Under the pieces are notes generated by a model, which searched no databases, was not told where the DNA came from, and worked only from the letters and a program-made list of their open reading frames with translations. Position numbers and translations under genes: made by a program. Below are positions 1 through 8,788 of a stretch of 61,193 nt of DNA, in pieces; position 1 is the stretch's first letter, and every line of letters begins with the position of its first letter. The stretch comes from Bacteroidales bacterium (GTDB lineage Bacteria > Bacteroidota > Bacteroidia > Bacteroidales > UBA932): positions 1-61,193 of the forward strand of contig JAFZBF010000009.1 in the NCBI GenBank assembly GCA_017561885.1, written 5' to 3'.

Positions 1-45
1 GCCGGTGCCACCGGAGTGGAAATCGGCGAGCTGAAGGTGTATTAG
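1..45 (+). CDS. C-terminal end of a 5'-nucleotidase-like protein (partial)
   Basis: Only the last 14 codons and a TAG stop are inside the window. The encoded tail (AGATGVEIGELKVY) is identical to the C-terminus of the metallophosphatase encoded on the opposite strand at 4944-5771, and the 45 bases differ at only three third-codon positions. This is seen directly. The inference is that a close paralogue of that secreted 5'-nucleotidase N-domain lies just upstream of the window in the opposite orientation. Nothing more can be said without the upstream sequence. Confidence 0.6.
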   Translation, partial: AGATGVEIGELKVY

Positions 46-60
46 GCACAGTCTGTACCG

Positions 61-93
61 AAAAAAAGGCGGCCCCGCGGGGTCGCCTTTTTT
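61..93. terminator. Bidirectional intrinsic terminator
   Basis: A GC-rich hairpin (left arm GGCGGCCCC, right arm GGGGTCGCC, one G-U pair) is flanked by an A-run on the left and a T-run on the right, so it can terminate both the gene ending at 45 and the minus-strand efp operon ending at 112. Confidence 0.85.
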
Positions 94-111
94 CGTACAG
101 CTCGGCAGAGA

Positions 112-678
112 CTATCTTACGCGCTCGCCGTAGCTGCGGTCAACGGTGTTGACCCTGATCTTGTCGCCCTGGTTGATGAAGAGCGGAACCATGATTTCTG
201 CACCTGTCTCGAGAGTGCAGGCCTTGAGTGCATTGGTAGAAGCGGTGTCGCCCTTTACTGCGGGCTCGGTGTAGGTAACCTCGAGCTCTACGTAGGTAGG
301 CAGCTCGCAGGTAAGGCATCTCTCTTCGTCAGCCTGGAACACCATCTCCACCTGCTGGCCTTCTTTCATCAGGTCGGCGTTCTCGATCATATCGAAACCG
401 AGGTGAACCTGCTCGAAAGTCTCGGTGTGCATAAAGTTGTATCCGTCCTCGTCCTTGTAAAGGAACTGATAGGGCCTGTGCTCTACAGTGATGAGGTCAA
501 TTTTCTCGCCGGCACTGTAGGTCTTTTCGAGAATCCTGCCGTTTTCGAGATTGCGGAGCTTGGTCTTGACGAAAGCCGGACCCTTGCCGGGCTTAACGTG
601 TTGGAACCATACGATTGAAACGGGTTTGCCGTTGAAGTCAAGACAAAGACCGTTTTTGAAGTCAGCGGTTGTTGCCAT
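112..678 (-). CDS. efp: Translation elongation factor P
   Basis: 188 aa, the normal length for EF-P, which binds between the P and E sites of the ribosome and relieves stalling at proline runs. The N-terminal KOW-like domain carries the PGKG loop with lysine 32, equivalent to the modified lysine of other EF-Ps. Two OB-type domains follow and the protein ends with the family's typical RSYGERVR-like tail. I chose the ATG at 678 (MATTADFKNG); upstream codons extend the frame but would overlap ispH and do not resemble EF-P. It is the last gene of a minus-strand run cmk-ispH-efp, 14 nt after ispH. The enzyme that modifies the lysine, if any, is not in the window. Confidence 0.97.
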   Translation of the reverse strand: MATTADFKNGLCLDFNGKPVSIVWFQHVKPGKGPAFVKTKLRNLENGRILEKTYSAGEKIDLITVEHRPYQFLYKDEDGYNFMHTETFEQVHLGFDMIENADLMKEGQQVEMVFQADEERCLTCELPTYVELEVTYTEPAVKGDTASTNALKACTLETGAEIMVPLFINQGDKIRVNTVDRSYGERVR

Positions 679-692
679 AATTCTATGATGTT

Positions 693-1571
693 TTATTGTT
701 TGTTTACGATATTTTCGCGCAAATGTAAATATAATTCTTCCAATTGCCAACGCGGAGTTGATGTCGCGCCGCAAATGCCCACGCTCTCACCGTCGTGGAA
801 CAAACCCTCGGGAATCCTGCCGTCGTCTATCCACCATGTACGGGGATTGTGCTTGCGGCAGAGATTGTACAGGACGTTGCCGTTGGAACTCTCGCGGCCG
901 CTGACGAAGAGTATCACGTCGTGCCTGGCCGCGAAGCCCGCGAGAGCAGCATGCCTGCCGGCCACCTGCTTGCAGATGGTGTCGTATGATTCGAACTGTC
1001 CTCCGCATTCTTCGCTCCTGCGGCGGCATTCGGCAGTCAGGGCTGCATATTCTTCAGTATCCTTGGTGGTCTGGGAGAACAGCGCCACGGGCTTGGAGAA
1101 GTCGATGTCTGCCACCTCGGGAATGTTCTCCACCACGACAGCATTGCCGTCAGTATGGCCCACCAGTCCGTTCACTTCAGCGTGGCCTTTCTTGCCGTAG
1201 ATGACGATGGTGCCACCGTTGCGGTGTATCCTGCGGTACGTGGCCGCAATCTTCTTCTGGAGCTGCAGCACTACAGGACAGGTGCAGTCAATGATCGTGA
1301 TGCCGTTCCGCTCGGCGAGACTGTATGTCGAAGGAGGTTCGCCGTGGGCCCTGACAAGGACGACTTCATCCCGGATTTCGGCCATCCTCTCGTTGTCGAT
1401 GATCTGGAGCCCTTCCGCAGCAAGCCTTGCGATCTCCTGCGTATTGTGCACTATGGCGCCCAGCGAATAGAGATGGTCGTGCTCGGACAGATAGCTCTCG
1501 GCCTTCCTTACGGCGCGGACCACGCCGTTGCAGAAGCCTGAACCGGGATCTATTTCTATGGAAAGGTTCAT
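693..1571 (-). CDS. ispH: 4-hydroxy-3-methylbut-2-enyl diphosphate reductase
   Basis: 292 aa. IspH (LytB) is the last enzyme of the MEP isoprenoid pathway; it reduces HMBPP to IPP and DMAPP with a [4Fe-4S] cluster. The three cluster cysteines are visible: Cys14 (GFCNGVVRAV), Cys98 (DCTCPVV) and Cys200 (DTICKQVAGR). The substrate-binding histidines of the VHN and AHG motifs (about 42 and 76) and the SSN motif near the C-terminus are also present. The start at 1571 (MNLSIEIDPG) overlaps the cmk stop by one base (TGATG), which points to translational coupling. An upstream in-frame ATG at 1616 would lie inside cmk and is unlikely. Confidence 0.96.
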   Translation of the reverse strand: MNLSIEIDPGSGFCNGVVRAVRKAESYLSEHDHLYSLGAIVHNTQEIARLAAEGLQIIDNERMAEIRDEVVLVRAHGEPPSTYSLAERNGITIIDCTCPVVLQLQKKIAATYRRIHRNGGTIVIYGKKGHAEVNGLVGHTDGNAVVVENIPEVADIDFSKPVALFSQTTKDTEEYAALTAECRRRSEECGGQFESYDTICKQVAGRHAALAGFAARHDVILFVSGRESSNGNVLYNLCRKHNPRTWWIDDGRIPEGLFHDGESVGICGATSTPRWQLEELYLHLRENIVNKQ

Positions 1572-2251
1572 CAGATGTCTATTCCGAATCTGGTGTGCAT
1601 CAAATCCTTGAACCACACCATCTCTTCCTCCAGCGTCATATCGGTATTGTCCAGCACGATTGCATCTTCAGCCTGGCGGAGAGGAGAGATCTCGCGGTGG
1701 GTGTCTTTTTCGTCCCTGTCCAGGATATTCTGCATCACCTCTTCGAAGGTCACCTGCTTGCCGCCTTCTATCATCTCGTCGTAGCGGCGCTGAGCCCTGA
1801 CCTTGGCGTCGGCGGTCATGAATATCTTGAGCTGGGCATCCGGGAAGACATTGGTGCCGATGTCGCGGCCGTCCATCACGATGCCGCCTTTCTTGCCATA
1901 GCGGCGCAGAAGCTTGTCGACATACTCGCGGACAAAGCCGATCGCTGACACGGGGCTCACTGCATTTGAAACGTCCATCTGGCGGATGAGACCTTCGACA
2001 TTCTCCTCGTTGATGTAGGTGTCGGGACGCAGGGAGACTCTCAGCTGCCTCATTGCGGAGCGGAGCGCCTTCTGGTCGATGTTGTTTTCTGCGTCTATCC
2101 ATCCTCCGCGGAGGGCGAACAGGGTGACGGCCCTGTAGACGGCGCCGGAATCGAGGTGCAGATATCCGGTCCTGTCAGAAATGAGTTTTGCGAAAGTACT
2201 TTTTCCGGTCGATGAATAACCGTCTATGGCGATGATGATTTTCCTGGACAT
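1571..2251 (-). CDS. cmk: Cytidylate kinase
   Basis: 226 aa. It phosphorylates CMP and dCMP with ATP in pyrimidine nucleotide metabolism. The P-loop GYSSTGKST lies near residues 8-16, and the family motifs DSGAVYRA, MDGRDIGTNVFPDA and RAQRRYDE follow in order. It is the first gene of the cmk-ispH-efp run; cmk and ispH are also adjacent in some other Bacteroidetes. The 3' end overlaps the ispH start. A promoter-like element lies 21 bases upstream. Confidence 0.96.
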   Translation of the reverse strand: MSRKIIIAIDGYSSTGKSTFAKLISDRTGYLHLDSGAVYRAVTLFALRGGWIDAENNIDQKALRSAMRQLRVSLRPDTYINEENVEGLIRQMDVSNAVSPVSAIGFVREYVDKLLRRYGKKGGIVMDGRDIGTNVFPDAQLKIFMTADAKVRAQRRYDEMIEGGKQVTFEEVMQNILDRDEKDTHREISPLRQAEDAIVLDNTDMTLEEEMVWFKDLMHTRFGIDI

Positions 2252-2271
2252 AGTATCAAATGCTTAACAAA

Positions 2272-2279
2272 CAAAAATA
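2272..2279 (-). promoter_or_regulatory. Candidate -7 promoter element for cmk
   Basis: Read on the minus strand the sequence is TATTTTTG, matching the Bacteroidetes -7 consensus TAnnTTTG, about 20 bases upstream of the cmk ATG. I see no good -33 element, so support is moderate. Confidence 0.4.
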
Positions 2280-2292
2280 CTCAAAAAATATC

Positions 2293-2300
2293 TATCTTTG
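2293..2300 (+). promoter_or_regulatory. Candidate -7 promoter element for the response regulator
   Basis: TATCTTTG matches TAnnTTTG exactly and lies 30 bases upstream of the ATG at 2331, in the divergent gap with cmk. No clear -33 TTTG is visible at the usual spacing. Confidence 0.5.
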
Positions 2301-2330
2301 CCTAATATCACCATTGAAAGTTTTGAACAT

Positions 2331-3491
2331 ATGAAGGTTCTGGTTATCGACGATGAGCGCAGCATCCGCAACACTCTCAAGGAAATCCTTGAGTTCGAGG
2401 GTCACACCATCGCAGTGGCCGAAGACGGAAAGCAGGGAGTCGATATGGCTCTCAGCGATGCATACGACGCTATCTTCTGCGATATCAAGATGCCCAACAT
2501 GGACGGCATCGAAGTCCTTACCACACTGGCTGACAGCGAGAACGAAGCGCCTATAATAATGATTTCCGGCCACGGTGACATCGACACCGCAGTGGACTGC
2601 ATCAAAAAAGGCGCTTACGACTTCATCCAGAAACCGCTCGACCTGAACCGCATACTCATCACACTGAAGAACGCCACCGACAAGTCTTCACTCGTCAAGG
2701 AGACCAAGATTCTCAAGAAGAAGGTGGACTCACGATACGAGATAATCGGCGAGAGCGAGGCGATAAAGCACATCAAGGATGTCATCTCCCGCGTCGCCGC
2801 CACTGATGCCAGGGTCCTCATCACAGGCGCCAACGGCACCGGAAAGGAACTCGTGGCGCACAACCTCCACAGCCAGAGCCAGAGGGCGTCGATGCCGTTC
2901 ATCGAGGTCAACTGCGCTGCCATCCCCAGCGAACTCATCGAGAGCGAGCTGTTCGGTCACGAGAAAGGCTCCTTCACTTCTGCCGTCAAGCAGCACAAGG
3001 GCAAGTTCGAACAGGCCGACGGAGGAACCCTGTTCCTCGACGAAATCGGCGACATGAGCCTCGCCGCCCAGGCCAAGGTTCTGCGCGTGCTTCAGGAGAA
3101 CAAGCTTATGCGTGTCGGCGGCGACAAGGACATCAGCGTCAATGTGCGCGTTATAGCAGCGACCAACAAGAACCTAACGGAGGAGATCGCCAAAGGCACT
3201 TTCCGCGAGGACCTCTACCACCGCCTGAGCGTGATCGTCATCCACGTGCCGACGCTTGCCGAACGCACCGACGACATTCCCCTGCTGGTGAACCATTTCA
3301 TCAAGCGCATCTGCGCCGAGACAGGCAAGCCCGAGCCGAAGGTGGAACCCGCCGCTTTCGACGAGCTCAAGAAACTGAAATGGACCGGCAACATCCGCGA
3401 ACTCCGCAACGTTGTCGAGAGGCTGCTGATCCTGTGCAGCTCGACCATCACCAGGGATGACGTGCTTCTATATGCAACACCCTCAATCTAA
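2331..3491 (+). CDS. NtrC-like response regulator lacking a DNA-binding domain
   Basis: 386 aa. An N-terminal receiver domain (about 1-120) has the acidic pair Asp7/Asp8, phosphoacceptor Asp51 (CDIKMP), Ser79 and Lys101. A sigma-54-type AAA+ domain follows, with Walker A GANGTGKE near 167-173, the sigma-54 contact loop as GSFTSA (213-218) in place of the usual GAFTGA, and Walker B GGTLFLDEIGD (231-241). The protein ends shortly after the AAA+ lid (LLYATPSI); the usual C-terminal Fis-type helix-turn-helix is absent. I chose ATG 2331 (MKVLVIDDE) because the receiver fold begins there. The partner kinase is not in the window. It may act without DNA binding or rely on another subunit. Confidence 0.9.
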   Translation: MKVLVIDDERSIRNTLKEILEFEGHTIAVAEDGKQGVDMALSDAYDAIFCDIKMPNMDGIEVLTTLADSENEAPIIMISGHGDIDTAVDCIKKGAYDFIQKPLDLNRILITLKNATDKSSLVKETKILKKKVDSRYEIIGESEAIKHIKDVISRVAATDARVLITGANGTGKELVAHNLHSQSQRASMPFIEVNCAAIPSELIESELFGHEKGSFTSAVKQHKGKFEQADGGTLFLDEIGDMSLAAQAKVLRVLQENKLMRVGGDKDISVNVRVIAATNKNLTEEIAKGTFREDLYHRLSVIVIHVPTLAERTDDIPLLVNHFIKRICAETGKPEPKVEPAAFDELKKLKWTGNIRELRNVVERLLILCSSTITRDDVLLYATPSI

Positions 3492-3500
3492 CATCCGGCC

Positions 3501-4817
3501 ATGAATCTTGTAGCTATAGTAGGACGCCCCAATGTCGGCAAGTCGACACTCTTCAACCGCCTCGTAGGTATGAGGCAGGCCATTGTCGACGACATTTCGG
3601 GAGTGACGCGCGACCGCCATTACGGCCGCTGCGAATGGTGCGGACACGAGTTTTCAGTGGTCGACACCGGAGGTTTCACCACCAACAGCGACGATGTCTT
3701 CGAGAGCGAGATCCGCAAGCAGGTGCTCATCGCCATCGAGGAGTGCGACCTGGTGCTCTTCCTGGTGGAGGTTGCCACCGGAATCACCGATTTCGACGCG
3801 GAGATAGCCGACGTGCTGCGCCGCAGCCGCAAACCGGTGGTACTGGCCGTCAACAAGGTGGATTCCGGAGACAAGATCTTCGGCACATATGAATTCAACG
3901 CGCTGGGCCTCGGCGAACCATGGAGCATTTCAGCAGCGACCGGCAGCGGTACCGGCGACCTTCTGGACGAAATCGTCGCAAAACTCCCGGGAGATTCTAC
4001 GATAAAGGAGGATGTTGACGAACAGAGTTCTGTACCACGCATCGCCATCGTGGGCAAGCCGAACGTCGGCAAGTCGTCCCTGACCAACGCCCTGCTGGGT
4101 GAAGAAAGGAATATCGTGACGCCGGTGGCAGGAACCACCAGGGATTCCATAAGCACATACTACAACAAGTACGGCCACGAGTTCATGCTCGTCGACACTG
4201 CCGGAGTGCGCAAGAAGTCGAAAGTGACCGAAGACCTGGAGTTCTATTCAGTGCTGCGCTCGATCAGAGCCATCGAGAATTCCGACGTCTGCATCCTGAT
4301 GGTCGATGCCCAGACCGGCATCGAGAGCCAGGATATGGCTATCTTCAATATCATCCAGCGCAACCGCAAGGGCTGCGTGATCGTAGTCAACAAGTGGGAT
4401 CTCGTCACCAAGGACAGCAATACGCTGATGCGCTACCGCGAGGCCGTGCTGCGCAAGATTGCGCCTTCAGACGACATTCCGGTCATCTTCACGTCAGTCA
4501 TCAACAAGCAGCGCATAATGGACGTGCTGGACTCTGTCGCCAAGGTCTACGACAACTATTCCAAGCGCATCCCTACTTCAGAGCTGAACGAAGTGATGCT
4601 CCAGGAGATAGACAATTATCCGCCGCCGGCATGGAAGGGAAAATACGTCAAGATCAAGTACATCACCCAGCTGCCGACTGCGTCGCCTGCGTTCGCGTTC
4701 TTCTGCAATCTGCCGCAGTACGTGAGGGATCCGTACAAACGCTTCCTGGAGAACAAGCTCCGCGAGCACTTCGACTTCACGGGCTGTCCCCTTCAGATCT
4801 ATATCCGTCAGAAATAG
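3501..4817 (+). CDS. der: Ribosome biogenesis GTPase Der (EngA)
   Basis: 438 aa. Der is an essential GTPase needed for maturation of the 50S ribosomal subunit and has two consecutive GTPase domains. The first has G1 GRPNVGKS (8-15), DTGG and NKVD. The second has GKPNVGKS near 180, DTAGV and NKWD. A KH-like C-terminal domain ends the protein ([17 protein letters not shown]). It starts 9 nt after the response regulator, so the two probably share a transcript. It converges on the 5'-nucleotidase operon with a long perfect hairpin in between. Confidence 0.97.
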   Translation: MNLVAIVGRPNVGKSTLFNRLVGMRQAIVDDISGVTRDRHYGRCEWCGHEFSVVDTGGFTTNSDDVFESEIRKQVLIAIEECDLVLFLVEVATGITDFDAEIADVLRRSRKPVVLAVNKVDSGDKIFGTYEFNALGLGEPWSISAATGSGTGDLLDEIVAKLPGDSTIKEDVDEQSSVPRIAIVGKPNVGKSSLTNALLGEERNIVTPVAGTTRDSISTYYNKYGHEFMLVDTAGVRKKSKVTEDLEFYSVLRSIRAIENSDVCILMVDAQTGIESQDMAIFNIIQRNRKGCVIVVNKWDLVTKDSNTLMRYREAVLRKIAPSDDIPVIFTSVINKQRIMDVLDSVAKVYDNYSKRIPTSELNEVMLQEIDNYPPPAWKGKYVKIKYITQLPTASPAFAFFCNLPQYVRDPYKRFLENKLREHFDFTGCPLQIYIRQK

Positions 4818-4835
4818 GCGTTGTCTTTGGTCCTG

Positions 4836-4881
4836 ATGCAATGTATCCCCGGAAACGCATGTTTCCGGGGATACATTGCAT
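4836..4881. repeat. Perfect 21-bp inverted repeat with 4-nt loop
   Basis: Arms 4836-4856 and 4861-4881 are exact reverse complements, with loop GCAT. It lies between the convergent ends of der and the 5'-nucleotidase operon. There is no T-run on either side, so it is not a standard intrinsic terminator, although it could still stop or protect transcripts from both sides. Confidence 0.9.
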
Positions 4882-4943
4882 TCTGGGGCCCGTCCGTCCC
4901 CGCAAAGGGCGGTTTCCCGGGACGGAACGAAAGGAAGGATCTG

Positions 4944-5771
4944 CTAGTAGACCTTCAGCTCGCCGATTTCCACTCCGGTGGCGCCGGCAGTCACGATGAT
5001 GACCTCCTTGCCTTTCTTGTTCAGGACGTACGACGGCTCGTCGATGAAGGTATGGCTGTGGCCGCCGATGATGATGTCGATGTCCGAAGATTCGGCAGCC
5101 ATCACGTGGTCGGAGGGCCTGTCATAGTCGCCGCCGTCGAAGCCGAGGTGCGACAGGAAGATCACCAGGTCGCATTTAGCATCGTTCTTCAGGTAGTCAG
5201 CCCATTTGTTCACCTCAGCCACTGTGTCGAGATGCTCCATATTCTTGACATACTCGTACATCACGTTGCTCTCGAGATATGAGGTGGCACCTACGATGCC
5301 TATCTTGAGACCGCCGCGCTTGATTATGACATAAGGCTGCACGTAAGGTTCCAGCGGAGTGCCCTCCACGCCGTAGTTGCACATCAGGGTAGGGTATTTC
5401 GCCATCGAGAGCCTGCGGGCAAGCTCTTCCAGTCCGTTGTCGAACTCGTGGTTGCCGAGGGTTGCGGCATCATAGCCCAGAGCGTTCATCAGCTCTAACT
5501 CCAGGTCGCCCTTGGCCACGGTGAAGTACGGCGTACCCTGGTTGTAGTCGCCGGCATCCAGCAGCAGCACTTTCTTCTTGCCGTACTGGGCGCGGACGCT
5601 GTCTATGAACTGAAGCCTGCGGTCCACTCCGCCGAGACCCTCGTTGCGGCCCGTACGCAGAGGTTCGATCTGGCTGTGGGTGTCGTTGGTATGAAGTATC
5701 ACCAGACGCTGTGCATCTGCCATCGAGAATGTCAGGCACGCGATTGCAAGTATCAATAATATCTTTCTCAT
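4944..5771 (-). CDS. Secreted 5'-nucleotidase N-terminal metallophosphatase
   Basis: 275 aa. A Sec signal peptide (about 1-20, ending SMADAQ) precedes a calcineurin-like metallophosphoesterase domain with the family motifs LHTNDTHSQIEPL, DAGDYNQGTPYF, GNHEFDNGLEEL, LSHLGFDGGD and GGHSHTF. The substrate-binding C-terminal domain found in single-chain enzymes is missing; it is encoded separately by the gene immediately upstream (5775-6536). Together they should hydrolyse extracytoplasmic nucleotides or a related phosphoester. It ends a minus-strand operon. Its last 14 residues are repeated exactly at the start of the window on the other strand. Confidence 0.9.
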   Translation of the reverse strand: MRKILLILAIACLTFSMADAQRLVILHTNDTHSQIEPLRTGRNEGLGGVDRRLQFIDSVRAQYGKKKVLLLDAGDYNQGTPYFTVAKGDLELELMNALGYDAATLGNHEFDNGLEELARRLSMAKYPTLMCNYGVEGTPLEPYVQPYVIIKRGGLKIGIVGATSYLESNVMYEYVKNMEHLDTVAEVNKWADYLKNDAKCDLVIFLSHLGFDGGDYDRPSDHVMAAESSDIDIIIGGHSHTFIDEPSYVLNKKGKEVIIVTAGATGVEIGELKVY

Positions 5772-5774
5772 AGC

Positions 5775-6536
5775 CTAGTTCCTCTCTACGTTTTTGATTA
5801 CCACGCGACCGTCCATCTTCGGATCGATCTTCCTGCCCTGCTCGGTCAGGTCCCTGATGTAGTCCACGACTGCGTCGCGGATGAGCACGTCGGTCTCTAT
5901 GATCTCATCGGAATACGCGCCGATGCGCGAACCGTCGCCGCCGTCAAGCAGGAAGTTGATGGTTGCGAAGTTGTACACCTTGTTGGGATCCAGAGGCTTG
6001 CCGCCGATGTTCAGCTTGGTGAGCTGGTAATTGTCGATGACCATGTCCACGCCGCTGAGGCACTCCACATAGCCCTTCTTGGCATAGTTGTCGAGGAACT
6101 GGCGCAGCTTCGAGCCTTTCACCTTGCAGACAACCAGGTAGTTCTCGAAGGGGAAGATAGAGTAGATGTCGTACACCCTCACGTCGCCTTTGGGCATTGC
6201 GGTGCGGATGCCGCCGTAGTTGACCATGGCCAGATCGACCTTCTCCCCTATCTCCTTCTGGGCCCTGTCACGGACGATGTCCGCAGCCAGGTTGGAAAGC
6301 TCGCTCTCAGCTCCGCGCTTGCTTTCGATCACCCTGTCGGTGTAGCCGATGATTTCCAGCAGAGGAGCGACCTGGGGTTCATATTTCGAAACGATGTCGA
6401 CAACGGCCATATCGTTGCCGATGTCATAGCTGGAATCGATGTAGTGGTACTGCCACGAATACTCGAACTCCTTGCTTTTCCTGCCGCAGGAAACCAGCAG
6501 CAGGCATATTGTCAGTAAGAATAAAACCTTGCGCAT
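5775..6536 (-). CDS. 5'-nucleotidase C-terminal domain lipoprotein
   Basis: 253 aa with a lipoprotein signal (LLLVSCG, cysteine near 17). The rest matches the 5'-nucleotidase C-terminal domain, which binds the nucleoside: MVNYGGIRTAMPKGDV, then SIFPFENYLVVCKVKG, then FLLDGGDGS. It is separated from the metallophosphatase gene by only 3 nt and begins 1 nt after the ABC permease stop. The split of this enzyme into a secreted catalytic half and a membrane-anchored binding half is seen directly; that the halves work as one enzyme is inferred. Confidence 0.9.
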   Translation of the reverse strand: MRKVLFLLTICLLLVSCGRKSKEFEYSWQYHYIDSSYDIGNDMAVVDIVSKYEPQVAPLLEIIGYTDRVIESKRGAESELSNLAADIVRDRAQKEIGEKVDLAMVNYGGIRTAMPKGDVRVYDIYSIFPFENYLVVCKVKGSKLRQFLDNYAKKGYVECLSGVDMVIDNYQLTKLNIGGKPLDPNKVYNFATINFLLDGGDGSRIGAYSDEIIETDVLIRDAVVDYIRDLTEQGRKIDPKMDGRVVIKNVERN

Positions 6537-6537
6537 A

Positions 6538-7860
6538 TTATTTTTTGTTTTTCATCCACTTGTAGAGATCCTTGAATGTAGCCTTCTTGCCGTACATCAG
6601 TATACCGACGCGGTAGATCCTTGCGGAAATCCAGGTCACAAGCACGAAGGTAACCAGAAGCAGAGCTATCGAGAGGGCGAGCTGCCATCCCGGCACCACG
6701 CCGAACGGGAGCCTTGCGAGCATCACCATCGGAGAAGTAAAAGGAATTATGGATGCCCAGAAAGACAGGGGGCTGCTGGGATGCTGGAAGGTATGGAGCA
6801 TAATGAAAAGACCGAGCATCAGGGGTATGGTGATAGGCATCGAGAGCTGGCCGGTATCGGCCTCGTTGTCGACGGCTGAGCCTACTGCTGCGAACATCGA
6901 AGCGTAGAGCAGATATCCGAGCAGGAAGTAGACAAGGAAGAATATCAGGAGATAAGGTATGTTCAGACTACCAAGGCCTTCCATTATGCCGGACATCATG
7001 GTCTGCGAGACGGCCTCGGTCGCTCCTGAAGGATCGACGGCGCCTGCCGCGGCGGCCATGTCAGCACCGAAGAGCAGGCTGCCTCCGGCAACCAGGAGCA
7101 GTGTGAGCACTATCCAGATAATGAACTGCGTCAGCGCCACTCCCGCTATACCTATGATCTTGCCCATCATCAGCTCGAAAGAACTTACTGAAGAAACCAT
7201 CACCTCGACGATGCGGTTGGACTTCTCTTCGATGACGCCTCTCATCACCATGTTTCCGAACATAAAGGTGAAGATGTAGATCAGGAAGCTCATTATATAA
7301 GCGATGACCATATAGGCCTCTACCGAATCAGCCTTCTCGCCGCCGTCATCCGTCAGAGTCAGTGCGTCTATGCTGACGGAGGTTTTCACCTTTTCCATTA
7401 TCTCGTCATAGCCGACTATGTCGTAAGTGCGCAGCTTGTAGTCGCGGACAGCAGTCTCAATCGTACTGCCTATGTCGCTCTTTGTCTCGAGGCTTACCGG
7501 CTCCTTGCTGTAGGTGGTCACTGACACATTGTTGGAGCTGTCCAGGCCGGATACGACTACGAGGATGTCGACGCCGAGATTGTCGAAATCAGCCTTGAAC
7601 TGCTCCACGTCGGCGGCAGCATCGGCAAACTGGTATTCTACCGACTTCCCGTTTTCAAAGTACGGCTTCACCAAACCCGAACGGTCGATGAACATGATCT
7701 TCTGCTGGTCGTTGCCCCTGTAGAGCATGATCAGCGAAGGTATCAGTATCAGCGCCGCCATCAGGATGGGCGTGATGATGGTAGTAAGAATGAAGGATTT
7801 CTTCTTTACCCTTACGGAATATTCGCGGCCTATTATAAGTCCTATCTTGCTCAGATTCAT
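6538..7860 (-). CDS. ABC transporter permease, NatB-like
   Basis: 440 aa. One N-terminal transmembrane segment (ILTTIITPILMAALILI), a large extracytoplasmic loop (about 50-175), then five to six C-terminal transmembrane helices: the layout of ABC-2 type permeases of the NatB family. It overlaps the ATPase gene by the ATGA motif at 7857-7860, so they form one exporter. The substrate is unknown; NatAB homologues export sodium, and others export lipids or peptides. Confidence 0.88.
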   Translation of the reverse strand: MNLSKIGLIIGREYSVRVKKKSFILTTIITPILMAALILIPSLIMLYRGNDQQKIMFIDRSGLVKPYFENGKSVEYQFADAAADVEQFKADFDNLGVDILVVVSGLDSSNNVSVTTYSKEPVSLETKSDIGSTIETAVRDYKLRTYDIVGYDEIMEKVKTSVSIDALTLTDDGGEKADSVEAYMVIAYIMSFLIYIFTFMFGNMVMRGVIEEKSNRIVEVMVSSVSSFELMMGKIIGIAGVALTQFIIWIVLTLLLVAGGSLLFGADMAAAAGAVDPSGATEAVSQTMMSGIMEGLGSLNIPYLLIFFLVYFLLGYLLYASMFAAVGSAVDNEADTGQLSMPITIPLMLGLFIMLHTFQHPSSPLSFWASIIPFTSPMVMLARLPFGVVPGWQLALSIALLLVTFVLVTWISARIYRVGILMYGKKATFKDLYKWMKNKK

Positions 7861-8783
7861 TTCGTTTCCTCCTCTTTTTGTCCTCCGACGAGTTTGATGA
7901 AGATGTCGTTCATCCTCGGTATCAGCCTCTTGAAGGAGATTATGTCCACTTCTGGATTGATTTCGCCGAGTACATCCCTGACGCTGAAGCCGTCATTGAT
8001 GTCAAGCACCGCACGGCGCTCGTTGCGCTGCTGGTCGTCGAGTGCTATCGAATAAGTCCTGCCTTCCGGAAGCCTTTCCATAGCCGTATTGTAGAGCAGT
8101 TCCACCTGGTTGGAACCCCAGCGCTGGCGCACCTCGTCAGTCGCGCCCGTCACAATAAGTTTCGACTTGTTGATCAGTGCGATGTTGTCGCAGAGTTCCT
8201 CGACCGATTCCATATTGTGGGTCGACAGGATGATAGAGGTTCCTTCGTCGCGCAGACGCAATATCTCGTCGCGGATGAGCTGAACGTTGACCGGGTCGAA
8301 GCCTGAGAAAGGCTCGTCGAGGATGAGAAGCTTGGGTTTGTGGACGACGGTGGTTATGAACTGGACCTTCTGGGCCATACCCTTGGACAGGTCCTCGACC
8401 TTCTTGTCCCACCATGAGCGGATTTCAAATTTCACGAACCACTCGCGCAGGGCCTTGGAAGCCTCCGCCGCAATCATTCCCTTCAGCCGTGCGAGGTACA
8501 TGGCCTGGTCGCCGACCTTCATCTTCTTGTAGAGACCGCGCTCCTCGGGAAGGTAGCCGATCTGACGGACAGTCTCTTCGATCATCGGACTGCCGTGGAA
8601 CATTACCGTACCTTCGGTGGGTATGGTAATCTGGTTGATGATGCGGATAAGGGTTGTCTTACCCGCTCCGTTAGGTCCCAGCAGGCCGAATATCTTGCCT
8701 TCGGGGACATCGATGGACACATTGTCAAGGGCGGTGAACTGACCGAACCTCTTGGTGATGTCCTTACATTCTATGATGTTCAT
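7857..8783 (-). CDS. ABC transporter ATP-binding protein, NatA-like
   Basis: 308 aa. Walker A GPNGAGKTT (36-44), signature LSKGMAQKVQ in place of LSGGQ, Walker B LLILDEPFSGFDP and the switch histidine in STHNMESV are present. The C-terminal extension after about 230 is typical of NatA-type ATPases. It couples by overlap to the permease gene and starts 5 nt after tdk. Confidence 0.92.
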   Translation of the reverse strand: MNIIECKDITKRFGQFTALDNVSIDVPEGKIFGLLGPNGAGKTTLIRIINQITIPTEGTVMFHGSPMIEETVRQIGYLPEERGLYKKMKVGDQAMYLARLKGMIAAEASKALREWFVKFEIRSWWDKKVEDLSKGMAQKVQFITTVVHKPKLLILDEPFSGFDPVNVQLIRDEILRLRDEGTSIILSTHNMESVEELCDNIALINKSKLIVTGATDEVRQRWGSNQVELLYNTAMERLPEGRTYSIALDDQQRNERRAVLDINDGFSVRDVLGEINPEVDIISFKRLIPRMNDIFIKLVGGQKEEETK

Positions 8784-8788
8784 CTGTA

